Position numbers and translations under genes: made by a program. This document shows positions 43,981 to 53,002 of a DNA stretch of 64,000 nucleotides, piece after piece. This DNA is from Candidatus Paceibacterota bacterium (GTDB lineage Bacteria > Verrucomicrobiota > Verrucomicrobiia > Limisphaerales > UBA8199): assembly GCA_035452965.1 (NCBI GenBank), contig DAOTCE010000027.1, positions 7,718-71,717 of the forward strand. Reading direction: 5' to 3'. The notes below the pieces were generated by a model, which was not told the origin of the DNA, did no database searches, and saw nothing but the letters and a program-made list of their open reading frames with translations. Positions within the stretch are counted from its first letter, which is position 1. Each line of letters starts with the position of its first letter.

Positions 43981-44964
43981 ATGGTCAAGCGCCGCATTAC
44001 CCGGCTTGCCACCGGCATTACCTTGTTGCTACTCGTGCCTACTGCGTGCTCCGCCAGCTTGAACTCTTCTGCTCGAAAGAGCACCGGCGTCCAAATCACC
44101 CAGTTGGACGACCGGCTCCGCGTCGAGATCAACGGTCAGCTCTTCACCGAATACTACTTCAAAGACGTCCCCCGCCCTTACTGCTATCCGCTCATCGGCC
44201 CCGGCGGCTTGGCTATGACTCGCGATTGGCCGATGAAAAGCACCCCCGGAGAAGCGCAGGACCACCCTCATCACCGCTCACTTTGGTTCGCACACGGCGC
44301 GGTCAACGGGCATGACTTCTGGTCCGAACAGAAGGCTTTCGGCAAGACTGTCCACGAGGCCTTCCTAAAGGTCAAATCCGGCAACAAAGCAGGCGTGATC
44401 CGCGAGCGGAATAGGTGGGTCGCCGCTAATGGCGACGTCGTGTGCAAGGACGAGCGCACCTTGCGCTTCCACGCGCTGAAAAGCTCCAGCGAGCGGATCC
44501 TTGACTTTGAGATTACCCTGCTCGCCTCGAACGGTGACTTGACTCTCGGCGATACCAAGGAAGGCACCATGGCCGTGCGCATCGCCGAGACCATGCGCCT
44601 TAAGGGCAACCTCGCGCAAGGCCACATCGTCAACAGCGCCGGGGTGCGCGACGGCGACACATGGGGCAAACGGGCAGATTGGTGCGATTATTACGGGCCG
44701 GTCCAAGGCAAAACCGTCGGCATCGCCATTTTCGACCATCCGAAGAACCCGCGCCATCCTACTTGGTGGCACGTGCGCGATTACGGCCTGTTTGCTGCCA
44801 ATCCTTTCGGCCGCCACGATTTTGAAAAACTCTCCAACCGGACCGCCGGTGACCTCGTCGTTCCCGCCGGCAAGAGCGTCACTTTTCGCTATCGCTTTTA
44901 CCTGCACGAAGGCGATTACCAGCAAGCCGACGTTGCCGCCAAATACAAGCACTACGCGAAATGA
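43981..44964 (+). CDS. DUF6807 (PmoA family) secreted protein
   Basis: 327 residues with a hydrophobic signal region (LLLLVPTACSASL), possibly a lipoprotein signal (PTAC). Family signs: GQLFTEYYFKDVPRPYCYPL, WPMKSTPGEAQDHPHHRSLW, and the histidine-rich HPHHRSLWFAHGAVNGHDFW. These proteins are common beside sugar-degrading genes in Verrucomicrobiota and Bacteroidetes, and the family name PmoA is misleading; it is not methane monooxygenase. It overlaps the next oxidoreductase gene by 4 nt (ATGA). Confidence 0.82.
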   Translation: MVKRRITRLATGITLLLLVPTACSASLNSSARKSTGVQITQLDDRLRVEINGQLFTEYYFKDVPRPYCYPLIGPGGLAMTRDWPMKSTPGEAQDHPHHRSLWFAHGAVNGHDFWSEQKAFGKTVHEAFLKVKSGNKAGVIRERNRWVAANGDVVCKDERTLRFHALKSSSERILDFEITLLASNGDLTLGDTKEGTMAVRIAETMRLKGNLAQGHIVNSAGVRDGDTWGKRADWCDYYGPVQGKTVGIAIFDHPKNPRHPTWWHVRDYGLFAANPFGRHDFEKLSNRTAGDLVVPAGKSVTFRYRFYLHEGDYQQADVAAKYKHYAK

Positions 44965-46445
44965 ACAAACTTAACCGTCGCGATTTCCTCAAAACCTCGA
45001 TCTTCACCACTGCCTCCCTCAGCCTATTGCCGGCCCTGGGTGCCGACAACACCGCCAGGAACGAGCAGCGAAGAACCGTCGCCTCCCGCATTACCGGCGC
45101 CAACAGCGATGTCCGTTTCGCCGTCGTCGGATTTGGCGGGCGCGGCACCAGTCACATCAACGATCTACGCGAGGTCCCTGGCACCCGCTTGGTGGCACTG
45201 TGCGATGTGGACCGCGGTATACTCGACCGAGAGGCCAGGAAATGCCTTGACCGCGGGGAGCAGATTGAGACGTACACCGACATCCGCAAGCTCCTCGAAA
45301 GCAAGAACATTGATGTCGTAGGATTCGCCACGCCCAACCACTGGCACGCGCTGGGCGCCATCTGGGCGATGCAGGCCGGCAAGGACGTTTATGTGGAGAA
45401 ACCGGTCTCCCACAACGTGTGGGAGGGCAGGCGAATCGTCGAGGTGGCCCGCCAGCTCAATCGCATCGTGCAGACCGGCACGCAGTCCCGCTCCAGCAGC
45501 GGCATCCGGGAGGGTATCGCGTGGGTACGCGAAGGGCACATTGGCAAGATCCTTCGAGCGCGGGGCTTCTGCTACAAGCGCCGCCCCAGCATCGGCAAAG
45601 CGGACGGTCCGCAACCGATTCCGCCCGAGATTGATTACGATCTGTGGTGCGGCCCCGCGCCCAAGGAACCGCTGATGCGCAAGAAACTCCACTACGACTG
45701 GCACTGGGTCTGGCCAACCGGTAACGGCGACCTGGGCAACCAAGGCATCCACCAGATGGACATGGCTCGCTGGGCCTTGGGCGAAACCGCGCTTTCCCCA
45801 CGCGTGCTGAGCGTCGGCGGCCGGTTCGGCTACGTGGACGATGGCACCACCCCTAACACCATGATTGTCTTTCACGATTACCCGACCGCCCCGCTCATCT
45901 TCGAAGTCCGCGGCCTGCCGTCCAGTGCCAACTCCGGGAACATGGACAAATACCGCGGCGTGGATGTTGGCGTCGTCGTTGACTGCGAGGGCGGTGCCAT
46001 GACTATTCCCACCGGCAGCAGCGCCAAGATCCTGGACAAGGATGGCGCTGAGATTAAGAAGTTCTCAGGAAACTCCAGCCATTTTGCCAACTTTATCGAC
46101 GCCGTCCGCAGCCGCAAGTTCAGTGACTTGACCGCCGATATCCTGGAAGGCCACCTCTCGAGTGCGCTTTGCCACACCGGCAATATCTCCTATCGCCTCG
46201 GCAATACCCAGCAACCCGGGCAAATCCACGACGCCGTCAAAGGCAATCCAGACCTGGCTGAAGTTCTGGGCCGCATGGAAGAGCACCTCGCCGCCAACGC
46301 CGTTGACCTCAAGAAGACCCCGGCCACCCTCGGCGCAGTCCTCAAGATGAACCCGAAGACCGAGCGGTTCATCGGCAATCGCAAAGCCAACCAACAACTG
46401 ACCCGCGACTACCGGAAGCCCTTCGTAGTGCCGGCCCGGATCTGA
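44961..46445 (+). CDS. Tat-exported Gfo/Idh/MocA oxidoreductase
   Basis: 494 residues. The signal MNKLNRRDFLKTSIFTTASL is twin-arginine type. Rossmann motif AVVGFGGRGTSH, CDVDRGILDRE, and the family DVYVEKPVSHNVWEG follow, with the C-terminal substrate domain. Coupled to the DUF6807 gene, suggesting the two act together on an extracellular sugar. Substrate unknown. Confidence 0.88.
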   Translation: MNKLNRRDFLKTSIFTTASLSLLPALGADNTARNEQRRTVASRITGANSDVRFAVVGFGGRGTSHINDLREVPGTRLVALCDVDRGILDREARKCLDRGEQIETYTDIRKLLESKNIDVVGFATPNHWHALGAIWAMQAGKDVYVEKPVSHNVWEGRRIVEVARQLNRIVQTGTQSRSSSGIREGIAWVREGHIGKILRARGFCYKRRPSIGKADGPQPIPPEIDYDLWCGPAPKEPLMRKKLHYDWHWVWPTGNGDLGNQGIHQMDMARWALGETALSPRVLSVGGRFGYVDDGTTPNTMIVFHDYPTAPLIFEVRGLPSSANSGNMDKYRGVDVGVVVDCEGGAMTIPTGSSAKILDKDGAEIKKFSGNSSHFANFIDAVRSRKFSDLTADILEGHLSSALCHTGNISYRLGNTQQPGQIHDAVKGNPDLAEVLGRMEEHLAANAVDLKKTPATLGAVLKMNPKTERFIGNRKANQQLTRDYRKPFVVPARI

Positions 46446-46649
46446 GGCCGGACACCCGCTGCGGGTCCAGGACGGCCCACACTCTGTTTTGAGCCGACGA
46501 CGAGAATGGTCCCACCGTCCCACCTACGTCCAAGTAACTCGCGGTGACAAGGCCAAAGCCACCTCGAGTTATCGCCTCAACCATCGTCCGCCGTTCTGCT
46601 CCATATCCGCTACCCCGCTGTCCATATCGCAATCGCAACCAGCCGCTCG

Positions 46650-46678
46650 TTGACGATTCCCGGCAAATCACGTATTAG
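46650..46678 (+). promoter_or_regulatory. Promoter very close to the HEAT lipoprotein start
   Basis: TTGACG (46650-46655), an ideal 17-base spacer and TATTAG (46673-46678). The ATG at 46685 lies only six bases after the -10 element, at the expected transcript start, so the transcript is likely leaderless or nearly so. Confidence 0.6.
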
Positions 46679-46684
46679 CGCCGC

Positions 46685-47641
46685 ATGCGTTGGCTGATTG
46701 CATTCGCGCACTTGGTCGCGGGAAGCTGTTTGCTGGGAGGCACCTTAATATCCTGCACGGGATGTGTCGCCATAAGTGCGCCCACGGGCGTGTCCGTCCC
46801 ACCGCGGCAACTGCTGTTGACGTTGCAGCGCGAGATGAACTCGAATAGCGGCTGGGTGCGCATCCACGCGGCGGAGGCGCTGCTTGACCATCACCACGCC
46901 CAGCCAGTCACCCGGTTGCTCCTTCGAGAAGCAGACACGGCACAACCGCCTTATCGAATGGGTGTTTGGCGCGTTCTGGCCCGTGCCACAGGAACGGCAG
47001 AGGAACGTCAAATGTTCATTGACCGTATACGCCGCGCGATGCTGGACCCGCAAGCGCCTGACCGCGTCCACGCAGCGGAGAGCCTGGCTAAGCTGGGCGC
47101 GGCCAGTCCTTCCGATACCCCCGCCCTGCTGGAATGGGTGGCTGCGGCGCGGGAAGCTGACGCCGTGTATCCGCTGTGGCTGCTGGCGCTTTCCGGCAAT
47201 AGCTCCGTGAAAGCCGACAGTGAAGGTCGCTTGGGCGACTTGTTGGAGTCGGGTGACACAATCGTCCGGCTGCGTGCCGCGTTCGCATTGGGCAGGATCA
47301 CCATCGTTTCCCCACGCTCCATCGGGCGATTAAACCAGTGCCTCGCATTGGAGCCGGAGGATTCGCCAGTGCGTGCTTACGCCGCCTCCGCCTTGCTGCG
47401 GCACGCGGAGGAAAATTCGTCTGGCGCCACGCGGCTCAAACAGGTGCTTGCAGAACATCTGGCGCGGGGCCAGCCTTCGGAGCAACTCGAAGCGGCGATA
47501 GCCTTGGGCATGCGTGGGACAACCGAAGACCTGCCAGTGCTCGCCCGGCTTGCGGACAGCCCCGAAGCCGATGCGAGAATCGGAGCCACCAGCGGCTCGC
47601 TTTACATTCTGGAGGCTGGTGCCAGCCTCCTTAGTCACTAG
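46685..47641 (+). CDS. HEAT-repeat lipoprotein
   Basis: 318 residues. Hydrophobic start with a lipobox-like LISC at about residue 24, so a lipoprotein is likely. The rest is a series of helical repeats (GWVRIHAAEALLDHHH, DRVHAAESLAKLGA, DTIVRLRAAFALGRIT, SPVRAYAASALLRHAEE, EQLEAAIALGMRG), the HEAT/armadillo pattern used for protein binding. No catalytic motif seen. It begins just after a promoter. Partner unknown; the SDR gene follows by 7 nt. Confidence 0.75.
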   Translation: MRWLIAFAHLVAGSCLLGGTLISCTGCVAISAPTGVSVPPRQLLLTLQREMNSNSGWVRIHAAEALLDHHHAQPVTRLLLREADTAQPPYRMGVWRVLARATGTAEERQMFIDRIRRAMLDPQAPDRVHAAESLAKLGAASPSDTPALLEWVAAAREADAVYPLWLLALSGNSSVKADSEGRLGDLLESGDTIVRLRAAFALGRITIVSPRSIGRLNQCLALEPEDSPVRAYAASALLRHAEENSSGATRLKQVLAEHLARGQPSEQLEAAIALGMRGTTEDLPVLARLADSPEADARIGATSGSLYILEAGASLLSH

Positions 47642-47648
47642 CGCATTT

Positions 47649-48428
47649 ATGAACATCCTCGAACAATTCAGTCTGCAGGACAAAGTGGTCGTCTTAACCG
47701 GCGGCGGCGGCCTTTACGGGCGCCAGCTCACCGCTGCGCTAGCCGAAGCTGGCGCGAAGCTCGTCCTCGCTTCTCGCAACCAGGCTCGGCTGCAGGAAAT
47801 CGCCTGCGCACAGGTTCAGCGTGGGTACTCCGTCGCCTGTGAATCGCTGGATCAGGGGGACGAAGGCTCGGTCCTTGCCTTGCGCGACAAGGTGCTGCGG
47901 GAGTTTGGCCGGGTGGACGGCCTGGTCAACAACGCCGTGCTGCGTCCAATGAAGAGTCTGGACGCACCGGTGTCCGCCTGGGACGAATCGCTCCGCGTTA
48001 ATGCCACAGGCGTCTTCCTAATGACCCGGGCGTTTGGCGAAGCCATGCTGGAGCGGCGGGCTGGCAGCATTGTGAACGTTGGCTCCATGATGGGCGTAGT
48101 GGGGCCAAGCCCTGAGTTCTACGAAGGCACCGGCATGGGCACACCCGCGCCGGATTACTTCTTCCACAAAGCCGGTATGATCAACCTCACCCGCTATTTC
48201 GCCAGCGTGTTCGGGGCGCGCGACATCCGAGTGAACTGCGTGTCGCCAGGCGGTTACTTCACCCATCAGCCCGAGCCATTCCTGCAACGGTACAACCGCC
48301 GAACCATGCTGGGCCGGATGGCCGGCGACACCGACTTGGGCGGCGCGGTGGTATTCCTGCTAAGCGATGCATCGCGCTATGTCACCGGTGTCAATCTGCC
48401 AGTGGACGGTGGCTACACGGCAAAATAA
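47649..48428 (+). CDS. Short-chain dehydrogenase/reductase
   Basis: 259 residues from the ATG at 47649. Typical SDR: VVVLTGGGGLYGRQLTAALA for NAD(P) binding, VDGLVNNAVLRPMK, SIVNVGSMM with the catalytic Ser, and YFFHKAGMINLTRYFA with the Tyr-Lys pair, then ending in VNLPVDGGYTAK. The GxxxGxG glycine pattern is altered to GGGGLYG. The end VDGGYTAK is common in SDRs. In this context it may act on a sugar or sugar acid. An upstream ATG would overlap the HEAT gene by 128 bases and is rejected. Confidence 0.88.
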   Translation: MNILEQFSLQDKVVVLTGGGGLYGRQLTAALAEAGAKLVLASRNQARLQEIACAQVQRGYSVACESLDQGDEGSVLALRDKVLREFGRVDGLVNNAVLRPMKSLDAPVSAWDESLRVNATGVFLMTRAFGEAMLERRAGSIVNVGSMMGVVGPSPEFYEGTGMGTPAPDYFFHKAGMINLTRYFASVFGARDIRVNCVSPGGYFTHQPEPFLQRYNRRTMLGRMAGDTDLGGAVVFLLSDASRYVTGVNLPVDGGYTAK

Positions 48429-48592
48429 AGGTTCTTCGCGGATTTCCGGGGAAGCCCATTGGCGATTCATTGTCTCGCTCTCCTCTGCCTGCCTCCGGCA
48501 CCCCCTCCGGACAGACGGCGGCGCCGTCACGGTACCCGAACCTTGGCGTTGGCTTGCGGCCGGCTGGGGGATGGCTTGTCAGTGCGGTCTGG

Positions 48593-48642
48593 CTACGGTG
48601 TGTATCCCATGGGGAGCGCTCCCCATGGGATACACACCGTAG
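48593..48642. repeat. Perfect 50-base palindrome
   Basis: CTACGGTGTGTATCCCATGG and the next five bases are followed directly by their exact reverse complement, with no loop. A DNA cruciform or a strong RNA hairpin could form. The flanks also carry CACGGTACC and CACCGTGCC fragments. It lies in the gene-free stretch 48429-48869 between the SDR and the mutase; apart from this and the hairpin at 48721, I see nothing coding there. Confidence 0.9.
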
Positions 48643-48720
48643 CACCACCGTGCCGCCACCGTAACCCCAAGCCAGATGCGCAGGGGTAAACGGGGCCTGA
48701 AAATGGCAGGCAGGGGGCAT

Positions 48721-48743
48721 CACTGTCCAAAATCTGGACAGTG
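48721..48743. repeat. 9-bp inverted repeat CACTGTCCA/TGGACAGTG
   Basis: Perfect arms with a five-base loop, A-rich. Could be an operator or a hairpin downstream of the convergent genes; no U tract follows, so a terminator is not well supported. Confidence 0.5.
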
Positions 48744-48869
48744 CGCGGGTTTCGGAGGTCGGGCAGGCCATCCATGCTGCGCGGATGGCAACCACCGTTG
48801 GCACTTCCTGGAAATCCGTGATGAACCAAAATGGATCTTGATCGCACCCACGGCCCTCGCGCCTCCAAC

Positions 48870-51065
48870 TTACTTGGTAACAAATTCCCGAAGATGCTGG
48901 ATCAACGCGCTGGCCTTCTCAGGTGAATCAGCCTCGACAAACAGACGCAGGATCGGCTCGGTCCCGGAAAAACGCACCAGCGCCCAGTTATCATTGCCCA
49001 GGTAGAACTTCGTCCCGTCCGCGTGGGAGATTTTCACAACCGGGCAAGGGCCGATCTGGGCCGGTGGCGTTTGCACCAGCCGTCGCGGAACGGCGACGCG
49101 CATCTCCGAAGTCGAAGGGATGTTATCTTCCAAGCTGTAGAGCCGCCCGGTAAGGTCATAAACACGTCGGCGCAGTTGCGATATCTTCTCGCGGGTGCGG
49201 GCGAGCATTTCAACGATCAGCGCCGAGGCGAAGATGCCGTCTTTGCCCAGAATGTGCCCGCGAATCGTCAACCCTCCGCTCGACTCCCCTCCCAGCACGG
49301 CATTGTGGGCGACCATCGCGCCGGCAATGTGTTTGAAACCGACCGGCACTTCGATGCACTGCTCGCCAAAACTCTCCGCTAGCCGGTCCAGCAGGTGCGT
49401 CGTGGCCAGGTTGCGCACAACGCCACCCTTCTCCCCGCGAATCTCGTGCATGTACCAGTACACCAGCAGCAGGATATCGTTAATTGTGATGTACTCCCCG
49501 CGCTCGTCCACGATGGCGATGCGATCCGCGTCGCCATCCGTGGCCAGGCCGAGGTCGTAACGATCTTCCACCACGTGCGTGGCCAGCAGCCGCAACGCGT
49601 CCAGGTTCGGGGCTGGCGAGCGTCCCCCGAACAGCGGATTGTGGCGCTCGTGGATGAACGTCACCCGGCAGCGCGCTTCGGTAAGGATCGTGCCCAGCGT
49701 GAGCTGTCCCACGCCGTACATCGGATCAACAATCACCTTGAGCCCGGCCTGCCGGATGGCGTTCAGATCAATCAAGGCCTCGACCGCGTCCACGTATTCG
49801 TTCGTGAAGTCCTTTCGTTTGACGAGGCCGCTCTCAAGCGCAATGTCCAGGTCAATCTTGATGACCTCTTCCAACGCCAGCCGGTTAGTCTCGGCCTGAA
49901 TCTTCTGCGTCTCGTCATCCAACAGCAGCGAGCCATCGCCGTGGAAGACCTTGAGGCCGTTCCATTCGGGCGGATTGTGGCTGGCGGTGAAGGCCAGGCC
50001 GTAAGCCGCATTCTGCACCGCCGTCGCGTAGGTAACGAGCGGCGTAGGCGCATCTTCGCTCAGCAGCGTCACCGGGATGTTGTTGCCTGCAAACACCTCC
50101 GCAGCGGCGTCGCCGGCGCGATCTGAGAGGAAACGGCGGTCATAGCCGACCAGCACACCCCGCTTTTCCTCTCCCCGGCGCGTGATCTCGTTGGCGAGTG
50201 CCTGTGACAAACGCCGCACATTGTGCAGCGTGAAACCCTCGCCGATAACCGCCCGCCAGCCGCCCGTCCCAAACGCCACTTGGTGTTGTTCCTCCTCGCG
50301 GCGCGGCCGAAAGAGGCGCTTTTGCAGAATGAACTCTGCCTGCTCCAGGTCCTCGCGCGTGTTGACGCCCTGGATCTCGTCCGGATCGCAAATCTGGTAG
50401 CTCTCAACCCGCAGCCCGGAGCGGATGAGTTCATGCACACAATCGGTCAGTTGATACTTTCCGTCCGGCGCGGGCGAGAGATGCTGCAGCACGGAGAAAA
50501 TCGCTGGCGCGGACACCATGTAGGCGCCGACATTCAGTTCGTGAATCTCGCGCACGGCCGCTGAGGCCTCTGTCTCCTCGATGATATCCACGATGCGGCC
50601 GCCGGCATCGCGGATAATGCGTCCGTACGGCAAAGGCCGGGCGGAGATCGCCGTCAGCAGCGTCAGGTGTGCCTGGCGCAGGGCGTGCCGGTTCAGCAAC
50701 CCGCGGATGGACGCTGGCCGGAACAGCGGGGTGTCGCCATACAGGATCAACAAATTGCCCTGATAACCTCTGAGTACGGGCGCCAGTTGCTGCACCGCGT
50801 GGCCGGTGCCCATTGGCTCGGACTGCACAACATAGCGGCAATGATCTCCCTGTTGGGCGCGCACCTCGTCCTGCCGGTAGCCAACCACCACGTAGAGATC
50901 GTCGGCGGCAACCAATTGGCGTGCGTTGGCCACGACATAGTCCAAAATGGTGCGGTCGCCCAGCCGCTGCAAAACCATCGGTTGGTCCCCCGGGGCCACC
51001 TTCGTCCCCCCGGCAAGGATTACGGCTTTTAATTCAAGCTTCAATGGCGATTCCGATTTGCTCAT
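48870..51065 (-). CDS. Nucleotidyltransferase-phosphohexomutase fusion
   Basis: About 731 residues from the ATG at 51065. The N-terminal ~250 residues resemble GlmU/GCD1-type sugar-1-phosphate nucleotidyltransferases (QSEPMGTGHAVQQLAPVL, ILYGDTPLFRP, EIHELNVGAYMV), but the usual GxGTRM signature is replaced by LAGGTKVAPGDQP, so the triphosphate site may be altered. The C-terminal ~470 residues are a phosphohexomutase (GlmM/PGM-type): YDRRFLSDRA, catalytic Ser362 in TASHNPPEWNG, metal-binding ATDGDADRIAIVD, and sugar-binding GGESSGGLTIRGH. The product would be an activated sugar made from a 6-phosphate in one protein. The start follows a good promoter. Confidence 0.82.
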   Translation of the reverse strand: MSKSESPLKLELKAVILAGGTKVAPGDQPMVLQRLGDRTILDYVVANARQLVAADDLYVVVGYRQDEVRAQQGDHCRYVVQSEPMGTGHAVQQLAPVLRGYQGNLLILYGDTPLFRPASIRGLLNRHALRQAHLTLLTAISARPLPYGRIIRDAGGRIVDIIEETEASAAVREIHELNVGAYMVSAPAIFSVLQHLSPAPDGKYQLTDCVHELIRSGLRVESYQICDPDEIQGVNTREDLEQAEFILQKRLFRPRREEEQHQVAFGTGGWRAVIGEGFTLHNVRRLSQALANEITRRGEEKRGVLVGYDRRFLSDRAGDAAAEVFAGNNIPVTLLSEDAPTPLVTYATAVQNAAYGLAFTASHNPPEWNGLKVFHGDGSLLLDDETQKIQAETNRLALEEVIKIDLDIALESGLVKRKDFTNEYVDAVEALIDLNAIRQAGLKVIVDPMYGVGQLTLGTILTEARCRVTFIHERHNPLFGGRSPAPNLDALRLLATHVVEDRYDLGLATDGDADRIAIVDERGEYITINDILLLVYWYMHEIRGEKGGVVRNLATTHLLDRLAESFGEQCIEVPVGFKHIAGAMVAHNAVLGGESSGGLTIRGHILGKDGIFASALIVEMLARTREKISQLRRRVYDLTGRLYSLEDNIPSTSEMRVAVPRRLVQTPPAQIGPCPVVKISHADGTKFYLGNDNWALVRFSGTEPILRLFVEADSPEKASALIQHLREFVTK

Positions 51066-51077
51066 GTCTGTTTGCGC

Positions 51078-51107
51078 ATCATACGCACCGGTCACCTGAT
51101 TATGCAA
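51078..51107 (-). promoter_or_regulatory. Promoter of the nucleotidyltransferase-mutase gene
   Basis: On the minus strand TTGCAT (51102-51107), an 18-base spacer and TATGAT (51078-51083), 12 bases before the ATG at 51065. Confidence 0.55.
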
Positions 51108-51166
51108 ACTCCTTTGACAGAGGGGGACCAGCAACCGCGATGAACCTGGAGGTTCAGGCTGCTCCT

Positions 51167-52498
51167 TCAGGGAAGAAGCTCCATCAGCGCGTCGGCGAAC
51201 AGCTTCATACCGCGCGCGTCGGGATGGTTGATGGAGTTGAGCATGAGCGTGCTATAAGGAATCCCCTGCCGCCAAAGCCGCCCGTAGCGGCGGGAGGCGT
51301 CCGCCAGGGCGACATTATTCGCCGCGGCGAACTGGCGCAGCCCCGCAACGTAAGGGCGCGGGTCATCGTCCACGTCGCGTTCGCGGCTCAGACCCATCCA
51401 CTCGGGCCGCACGTAATGGGGCGTCAGAATGACCCACTCGGCGCCGATGCCCAGGAAATCCGCCAGCAGCTTCCCGTAACGCTCGTTGACCTGCGCCGGA
51501 TTCAGGCCCGCATCATTCACGAACTCTGAGACAATCAGATCGGGCTTGGTGGCGAGCACCTTCTCCCGATAGTTATGCTCGCTGCCCGGCGGTTCGGCCA
51601 GGTAGGTGCCGGTATTGCGCCCGCCCCAGGCTTCGGTCAGCAGCTCGATATTCGCCTGTGGATAACGAGTCTTCAGGCGCGCCACAAATTGTTCCTGCCA
51701 GCGGTTGCGCTCCCAATCTGGCACGTAGGTGCCCACGGTGACGCTGTCGCCCCAGGCCAATACGCGGAGGCGCTCCCCCGATTGGAGTTTGCGGATGGTG
51801 CGAGGCAGGAGCCGCTCGGCGGGGGAGGGGTTAGGCTTGGGCGGCTCGGGATAAGCCGATTCCAGCACCGGAAACAAATGCTCTGGCCCAAGCCGCTCCA
51901 GCCGGCCCGGCAGCCAGATGTTCGCCAGGTGCCGCTCGTCCTGCTTGATATTAGGCGGCAGGGGTGCGGCGGAGCGCGGCTCCCCCTGCCGCAGCACGAT
52001 CCGGCCCCCGCGCGTCTGCACCAAGGCGTCAATGCGAAGCCGGGCAAAACGGTAACTGGCGAACGCCGGTTGGCCTTCCTTGAGGGCGCTTTGCGGGCAG
52101 CGACCGATGGTGCCCCAGTCCAAGTCGGCCTCGTAATCCTGGCCCCGGCGAAGAACCAGAGAGTCCCGCTTTGGTCCGGCCCGGAGCACCAAGCTCGCAG
52201 GGTCTAGCAAATAGGGCGTAGTGGTTTCCTGCGCGCGGACGCCGCTGAGCTGCGCCCCTTTGGCCCAGCCTCCAGCATTGGGATTGAATACCGGCAGCGA
52301 GGCGTGCTTCTCGGCCACGACGTTAACGATCTCCGGAGGGCTGACGCGAACGGTCTTCGTGCGGGCGTGTGGTTCATTGACGGTCACCACCACTTTCCAA
52401 TCGCCTGCGAGCTTCAAGTCAACCAGGGTGCCGGCGGTGCCAATCGTCAACGCCAGTGCCAGGAATAATCCGGACAGAAGGCTCTGTTTGATCTTCAT
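51167..52498 (-). CDS. Secreted SGNH/GDSL-type hydrolase
   Basis: 443 residues with a signal peptide (LLSGLFLALALTIGTAG). C-terminal SGNH hydrolase core: VLAWGDSVTVGTYVP with the nucleophile Ser, EAWGGRNTGTY, FVNDAGLNPAQVNERY with the Asn, and NSINHPDARGMKLFADAL with the catalytic His/Asp. The N-terminal ~220 residues are beta-rich and may bind carbohydrate. Likely an esterase or deacetylase on plant or algal polysaccharide; specificity unknown. Confidence 0.82.
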   Translation of the reverse strand: MKIKQSLLSGLFLALALTIGTAGTLVDLKLAGDWKVVVTVNEPHARTKTVRVSPPEIVNVVAEKHASLPVFNPNAGGWAKGAQLSGVRAQETTTPYLLDPASLVLRAGPKRDSLVLRRGQDYEADLDWGTIGRCPQSALKEGQPAFASYRFARLRIDALVQTRGGRIVLRQGEPRSAAPLPPNIKQDERHLANIWLPGRLERLGPEHLFPVLESAYPEPPKPNPSPAERLLPRTIRKLQSGERLRVLAWGDSVTVGTYVPDWERNRWQEQFVARLKTRYPQANIELLTEAWGGRNTGTYLAEPPGSEHNYREKVLATKPDLIVSEFVNDAGLNPAQVNERYGKLLADFLGIGAEWVILTPHYVRPEWMGLSRERDVDDDPRPYVAGLRQFAAANNVALADASRRYGRLWRQGIPYSTLMLNSINHPDARGMKLFADALMELLP

Positions 52499-53002
52499 GT
52501 GCGAAGCAGTCTGTTCGTTCTAATCATCCGCGCAGGCATTGACGGTGATAAATGTCGAGGTCTTCAACGTTTCCGGCCCACCCGACATACCAATCCCCCC
52601 GCCGCAAACTGTGCCGCCGACTGGTCATTCAGTGGCATCATGTCTGCCAGTCCCTCCCAATAGGTGACGGTTGGCAGGCTTGGTTTACCCTTCTGGCCCG
52701 GCACCGCGCCCGCATTGAGAGCGGCGGCAAAACGCGCCAGGATCCACAAGCCTCCCCCGAACAGCCGAAGGCTTTGTCCGATTCCTGCCGGTGCCAACGC
52801 TCCGCTTGGCCGGAATTCCACGGGGCATGTTGAGGGTATCGAGGTTAATGAGACGGTCATACGTTCAGGCGATTGTTTGCGAGCCTACCGGGAACCGCCA
52901 AAGACCGCCAACCGTTTCTTGAAGACTAACCTATTGCGAATACTCGTCTTACGGCCCAAGTCTTCCGTAGTCACCCGGAAGCTGCCTCCGTAATCAGGCG
53001 AA
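52499..53002. other. Gene-free stretch
   Basis: A minus-strand frame at 52564-52860 (98 codons) has fairly even composition but no family, start context or conserved motif that I recognise. No RNA gene is seen. It could hold decayed coding sequence. Confidence 0.4.

Noticed and set aside
49395..50126. Long plus-strand frame opposite the mutase fusion
   Set aside because: Shadow of the minus-strand gene; the latter has catalytic Ser and metal motifs.
52564..52860. 98-codon minus-strand frame between the SGNH gene and LytTR
   Set aside because: Even composition but no recognisable domain or start signal; kept only as a note.
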